Below, piece by piece: positions 58,801 through 64,000 of a stretch of 64,000 nucleotides of DNA; within the stretch, counting starts at the first letter, position 1; each line of letters opens with the position of its first letter. The DNA comes from Lingula anatina (Eukaryota > Brachiopoda > Lingulata > Lingulida > Lingulidae): NCBI RefSeq assembly GCF_001039355.2, contig NW_019775968.1, forward strand, positions 1,590,448 to 1,654,447, given 5' to 3'. The notes beneath the pieces are model-generated. The model worked only from the letters and a program-made list of their open reading frames with translations. It searched no databases and was not told where the DNA came from. The translations under genes were made by a program, and so were the position numbers.

Positions 58801-61800
58801 GCGTTGCTGGTGAATGGTTTCATCTATATTCATTAGTAACTGAAACCTGATATATTTCCTGTCAGTGATTTTTATTCCTTTTGTGGTGTAACATAAGTGA
58901 GTGAGTACAATTCCTTGTGTTATCCAAACTGCCCCCTCCACTTGTTGTTATTGTAGGGTGGGATAATGATGTCATCATATGTGTGTGAATGTTTGGGATT
59001 CCCTTCGTTGATAACATGGTTATCATTCCACCCCAACAGTAACAACAACAAGAAGGGAGAGAAAACATTTTGGATAACACCAGGACAGGTACTCCCTCAC
59101 TTTCGTAACACCCCAAAAACTGAGTAAAATTCACTGACAACTTTCAATTGGAAGCAGATTTAGATGAATCGAAAAGATACCGTCAACTATCACCAACGCC
59201 TAAGTCACACAGAATTTCAAAATTTAAGGATCTAAACATCAATAATTTTTCTTTTAGATACAAAGAAACTATTTTCTCAAAAGAAAATCTTTAATAATAA
59301 ATGCATATCAACCAAATGCTATTCTAAAGAATAAGTTGACATATTATATCCATGCCTATATGACAGCAACGGACGACAAATCAGTGGTATTCTGGCTTTC
59401 AAAAATGTTGATGAGTTCATAATGAAAAACATAACACATCATCCAACAGATACCAGCTATGTATTAATGATTTACCTCAGAGAGCATTTTATTATACTCC
59501 TTCTTCCTCTCTTCCTCCAGTTTCTTTCTCTTTTGATCATAACTGCCCAGCTGACCAATAAGCCCTGTCTCTTCTGGACTCTGTGGCCTTGGAGGGGGGA
59601 TATTTTCCTTGCGGTTTTGATCCACATGGAAACCATTCACTTTGCCCTAAAAATACATTAATTCGTTTCATGCTCAAATATAATTAAAATACAGTAATTC
59701 ATTTTACTCTAAATATCATTCAGTTGGAATACTTAATCCAGCTTTTTGTGTCATTATATCCTCAAAAAAACATAAATATCCAATTCTTCAGATATTATCT
59801 TGAAGATCAACAGTTCAATCTTCTTTTTCTTTTTACAAGCTGAAATACCCCCATGATGGGGATAGGTCAAACCTAATGCTGCCAAGCTCAAGGGGGGGGG
59901 ATTAATATAAATACATTATGTATTTAATTCCAAAAGAAAAAGGGAAGATCAAGAGCAACATGAAGCAAAACTGAAAGAGTAAAGAGTAGAAGCAGGGCAA
60001 ATAACTTGATCAGAGGCCAGAGTCATAGCTGTAGACAGAGTTGGTTGGAAAAGCCCTATGTGATGTGGCACTAGCATGAAGACAATAGGTAGTACTTTAT
60101 GAATGGGTATACCTTGTCCATTACTTCTTGGGTTTCTCTCTTCCTTTCTTCCTGTAATCTTCTTTTCTTTTCTTCATATTGTCCAAGAGGCAGTGTACCC
60201 CCTTCAACATCCTCTGTTTGCCTGTCCTGTGGGCCTCTCCTGCCATGCTACAGATGAAATAAATATAAGTTTTAGCAACACTGGAATGCTCAAATACAGA
60301 AATTACACATTGACTACTATTAAAAAAAATTCAAAATAATATTATAATATTTATCCCTTTCCCTCAACAACCTCGCAACTTTTGCTTCTGAACTGTGCTT
60401 ATGTCAGAAAAGGAACTTCAAAAGGGCATAAATCCATAAAGCAGCCATATAAGGGACCATTCCCAGACCCTATCATACCAACTGTGGATTGCTCTATCTC
60501 CGAGGGGATTAGCCAAATTGCTATCAACTTAAGTGGCTTAGATGTCTGTCATGCCCACTGAAGCTGCCAGTGGATAATCAATTATCGTTTAGCAGGTACA
60601 GTAGGCATGCAAGATATATAAGCCGCTTAACTTAGGTGAAAGCAATGTAGCAAGAAACCCCTCAGAGATGGATTGATCGTGTTAGATGGATATAGGTATG
60701 GGAAACCAGTCTAAGTGTCTAGTGCATTTCACAAGGATTCCTCTGCCATTTATTGGTTACCTGCAATATTTGTTCATCTAAATTACTCTTTGGTGTCCTG
60801 TCCCAAGTTCTTCGAGAAGTATTTGGGTCATCACGGTCAGGCTCCTAGATGCAAAAAATAACAGACATTAGAGGTATACTGTATGCATTTGAAAATTACC
60901 AAAAATCACATTTACCATGTCTACATAATCTGCAATGCTAGTGATCTTACCCAGTTCAGACCTTAAAAACTATAAGACTCCTCACATCCATACTTCCTTC
61001 TGAAATGTACAGGAAAATTTGGTGTTCTAAATGACAGGCCAGTCATTAAAAACTATTTTTGAATTAAAAATGGAATAAAACACCAAATTCAAGTGCTTGG
61101 ATGGTTCAAGCAATGATTTTAGTAGGAAAAAATAGCCAAAATTAATTTTGGTGGTCACACCCCATATATATTTAGTACCTTTAAGCCTTGAAACATTTGT
61201 TTTCTGTTCTTTTGATTATAAAACATCTCTATTTTGATGTAATGATATGGATATGGGGTTATTTAAAGGTTATCAGGTAGCTGACTACTACTAGCAAATG
61301 AAAATCACACCAGTTAAGAGTATAAGGGCTCATTCCCAATGAGCCTACCATTCTACGTAGATCGATCCAGCTTGGTAGGGACTCTATCTGAATGCAACAC
61401 GCCTCCTCTTGCTTCCAATGTACTCCTATAATTACCTGCTTTTTTGTATTCTACTCCAATAGGAGGCTTATTAATCTGTTAATCTGATTGCATTCAGTGA
61501 GATTTCCCATGGAGATAGATCGATCTATGCAGAATGAGTTTCATTGGGAAGGAGCCCTAATAATAATGAAAACTGCAGTTTGATGCAAGCATTGTTGAGG
61601 AAAGAAAGGGGATAGACTGACTGAAGATAGCATTTTCATTTAACAACTGATCAGGAACTGCATATCTTGGACTGATAGGATAAATGATTGATACATTTTC
61701 AACATTGAGCATGATCATCATCATAGTATTTACCACATTTATCTAATAACAGTGATGTTTTTTTTTTAGCTTCTATGAATGCTGAACTGCTTGGCAAACA

Positions 61801-62201
61801 GGCATTGAAGCTTGGGTGCTGGGACTCAAGAGTGAAGTGTTGAATAAAATTTGAGAGAAATCAACAATGGAAAATGTTCTCTGTGTCTTTGTTCCTCTGG
61901 AGTTATGCCCAATTACTTTCTTCTCCACGACAATGCCAATGTTTTCATGCCACTTTTTATGACTTAAACAAAATTTGTAAACATACAGTTACACCTGAAT
62001 CGCTTTCTCATATCTGGAATTAAGTTATGCACTGCTAGCAGCCTCATTTTAGGTGCTCCTATTATTAAAGGTAGATTTTGTCATCCCACACACATTTTAA
62101 ATAGTAAACAGTAATGAAAACCTTACCTGTCCCAGAGACCTCCTCTCTGCTGCTAGCTTTTGCTTCTGTTGCTGTATAAAATATTCAATATCATCAGCCA
62201 T
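49893..62201 (-). CDS. CSPP1: Centrosome and spindle pole-associated protein 1, N-terminal 20 coding exons
   Basis: CSPP1 is a microtubule-binding centrosomal and ciliary protein. Minus-strand exons: 62201-62127, 60844-60761, 60247-60113, 59646-59476, 58584-58519, 57753-57652, 57450-57355, 57218-57093, 56552-56475, 56174-56094, 55713-55559, 55136-55040, 54682-54639, 53949-53847, 53227-53186, 52318-52171, 51788-51692, 51312-51301, 50483-50322, 50045-49893. All phases agree, giving 675 codons plus two bases. The start MADDIEYFIQQQKQKLAAER matches CSPP1. Charged helical repeats follow (LPLGQYEEKKRRLQEER; GSYDQKRKKLEEERKKEYNK), then TYEEILEQKRREESRYR and the diagnostic SGAQDPEKRPDRL. The final exon ends at a donor (CCAGG|GTAAGA). 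The C-terminal half, about 500 residues in vertebrates, is absent from the window. Confidence 0.92.
51301..51312 (-). other. CSPP1: 12-nt microexon of CSPP1
   Basis: GGAAAAGGAAAG is flanked by GTGTTTAG and GTAAGA on the minus strand. With split codons at both ends it encodes the core of R-E-K-E-R between the exons at 51692 and 50483. Skipping it keeps frame, so it could be alternative. The following exon starts with the almost identical GGAAAAGG. Confidence 0.75.
60458..60714. mobile_element. Palindromic MITE family A, copy 5, in CSPP1 intron 2
   Basis: It begins CATTCCCAGACCCTATCATA and ends GATATAGGTATGGGAAACC. Inner mirrored arms are AAGTGGCTTAGATGTCTGTC and GCAAGATATATAAGCCGCTT. It is diverged from the copies at 40152 and 41092. 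Confidence 0.75.
61325..61556. mobile_element. Palindromic MITE, diverged relative of family A, in CSPP1 intron 1
   Basis: Ends GGGCTCATTCCCAATGAGCC and GTTTCATTGGGAAGGAGCCC mirror each other. Both arms carry TAGATCGATC (61357; 61518) and mirrored TAATAGGAGGC/GCCTCCTCTTG segments. It shares the ATCGATC arm motif with family A but has a different centre. Confidence 0.6.
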
Positions 62202-63460
62202 GGTTAGTAAACCTAAAATGGAAAAACAGAAAATACTATGGACAAGATTGTTCTTGGATTTTTTTTACAAGTTTGGGTTAGCATTAAACTGTTCATGCTC
62301 TGGGTATTTTGCCAAATTTCTCATATGTGCTGAAGTACATACTGTACATTTATCACTCACATCTTCTCTACCCCTCTCCATACTAACCTACATGAGAAAG
62401 AGTGGCTTTTCAGCAGTGTTCAATTGATAAGGTGAGATGTAAGCAAAAGTTATTAGAGCAACTGCTACATGTATATGTACAAGTGGTTGGACGTCATTTT
62501 ACAGTTATCTTGTCTTACATCTTTCGTGTCCTAGCACACGAAGGGGTACATATCAAAAACAGTAAAAAGTGAGTGCTAACGCATGAGTTTTCGCGCTAGT
62601 CCAAGGGGCTAAGATACTACGAGTAACGCCAATAATAAGCGACGAACATATAATTTTATGAACAGACAAGATAAGCCAGCCATTTGACCCCCTCTGGTTA
62701 GCAACATGTAAACGTCAGGCTTATTCAGACTTAGCTAACGATACATACCTTTTTATGGTTATTACTACGGTAGCCACATGTTGGATATAAAAGTTGAACG
62801 TTTATCAGTATTTCAATTAATCCTAAATCCTAGGTAGTACGCTGAAAACTTGAAACATACATCAACACAACCCTGGAATTTGCTAATATCGCAAACTCTC
62901 GTTTCGGATGTGGAGAATTTAAAAGGCAAGCAAATTGAATGCGATTATACATTTAAAAATCAAGAAAGGCCAGTTTCGGGTCTTCTTTTTAATCAAAACG
63001 TGACAGAACGAATGGATAAAACTTTTACAGGTCCCCTCCAGAATATCCATCAATTGATGATTGTTACTATTTAGCCATGGTACCCATTCCAGAACACAGC
63101 CAACTGTTATTGGAAGTAAAAAGGGGCACAGCAAACGTGCTTTGTGTTGTCTTACGTAACACATTTGATTTTTTAAGCATGTAACACGCTTTTGATTTTC
63201 AGTCCTGGACTACATTTTATTTATGGCCTGTTGACTTTCTCAATGGTTCAAATAGTGTATAATCCATCACTGGTTAAAAAATGGTTAATGCCTTTTTTTT
63301 TTTTTTTTTTTGCACTAGTGGAAAATCATTATTTGCAAAGGGGGCCTAACAGCAGTTTCCCTGCCATTTTTCTGGCAAAAAGCTTTTAAGGTTTATATCT
63401 GAACAAGGCAGCAAAGCTGTCAAATGTACAGACAAAAATCAGAAAATAAAGATGCAGTAT
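62202..63460. other. Upstream region of CSPP1
   Basis: No other gene is recognised. It should contain the CSPP1 promoter and 5' UTR. No TATA box stands at a useful distance from the ATG. A T-rich run lies at 63292-63311. Confidence 0.4.
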
Positions 63461-63471
63461 TCCAAAGTATC

Positions 63472-63629
63472 GGGGCCGTAGCGATAGTCCGAAGGTTCAA
63501 TGGTCCGAATGTTCACTATAGAACCTTCGGACCAATGAACCCTTGATTAAAAAATCGATAAAAATGTTACCACTTTTCGGACCAATGAACCTTCGGACCA
63601 GTGAACCTTCGGACTATCGAGACGCCCCC
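63472..63629. mobile_element. hAT-like MITE with 8-bp target-site duplication
   Basis: The 158-base element starts GGGGCCGTAGCGATAGTCCG and ends with the inverted CGGACTATCGAGACGCCCC. AAAGTATC flanks it on both sides (63464-63471 and 63630-63637). An 8-bp duplication is typical of hAT transposition. The interior repeats a TTCGGACCA(A/G)TGAACC motif several times. No ORF. Confidence 0.85.
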
Positions 63630-63637
63630 AAAGTATC

Positions 63638-64000
63638 TATGTTGATCCATCCTCCATTTTGATGGTCTTCCAACAGAAAAAAATAGATACCAGTCAATAT
63701 AAACTTAATAACCTGTCTTCAAGAAGACCCAGAAGATGGTCTCAATCCACCCCTTCAATAAGAATACAGTTTCAGGACCATGAGAGACTATAGTCACATG
63801 ATGAAAGTCTCAATATTTGAAAAATGATGACAGTGCATAAAATAATTTTATATAATGTTTAAAGACATAAAAACAATACAATTGCTTATGTGGAAATACA
63901 GAAAATGTGCAGAGCCTCGAGCGGATGAGAGATAAAAGTCACAAATGCAAGTGTTTGAGAAAAAATTGTAAAGGAAAACATAACAAAACTAGAAAACCAC
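63638..64000. other. Right edge of the window
   Basis: AT-rich sequence in which I see no gene or clear repeat. Confidence 0.4.

Overview
The window is AT-rich animal nuclear DNA with spliced genes, GT-AG introns of 0.1-3 kb and a dense load of MITEs, SINE/LINE fragments and simple repeats. The gene set (GIT, CSPP1, COPB1, MGST3, an ApoD-like lipocalin, a PHYHIP-like protein and two AA15 copper monooxygenases) fits a marine invertebrate. The AA15 genes, the PHYHIP-like gene and the repeat style make a lophotrochozoan, probably a mollusc, my best guess; the sequence does not prove it. Three isolated N bases (26219, 27616, 49730) probably mark assembly joins.

Left third (1-23 kb, all genes on +). 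The 3' half of an ARF-GAP GIT gene ends at 7958. After an intergenic stretch comes a compact, TATA-driven gene with an intronless coding region for a bacterial-looking GT4 glycosyltransferase (12999-14243). Two tandem AA15 lytic polysaccharide monooxygenase genes follow (18277-19856 and 21340-23082). Each has its own TATA box, a Ser/Thr-rich linker and a six-Cys C-terminal module, present once in the first gene and twice in the second.

Middle (25-43 kb). A complete four-exon ApoD-like lipocalin lies on the minus strand, with locally duplicated blocks around N bases in its second intron. A complete five-exon MGST3 (minus) sits head-to-head with the first three coding exons of coatomer COPB1 (plus), probably across a shared promoter. 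MGST3 intron 1 holds a 145-bp tandem array rich in nuclear-receptor half-site motifs.

Right third (43-64 kb, minus strand). The last three exons of a PHYHIP-like gene are followed by the first 20 coding exons of the centrosomal gene CSPP1 (start at 62201), including a 12-nt microexon. COPB1 stops after exon 3, CSPP1 stops halfway, and the PHYHIP-like gene lacks its 5' end. All three breaks fall between 42.1 and 49.9 kb, next to an N and to one arm of an inverted dispersed repeat, so this stretch is either a misassembly or a real rearrangement.

The most interesting items are the putatively transferred GT4 gene, the diverging AA15 pair with an unfamiliar Cys-rich module, the nuclear-receptor-motif array in MGST3, the 42-50 kb breakpoint zone, a palindromic MITE family split by a later insertion, and a templated exon fragment inside a (TA)n tract.
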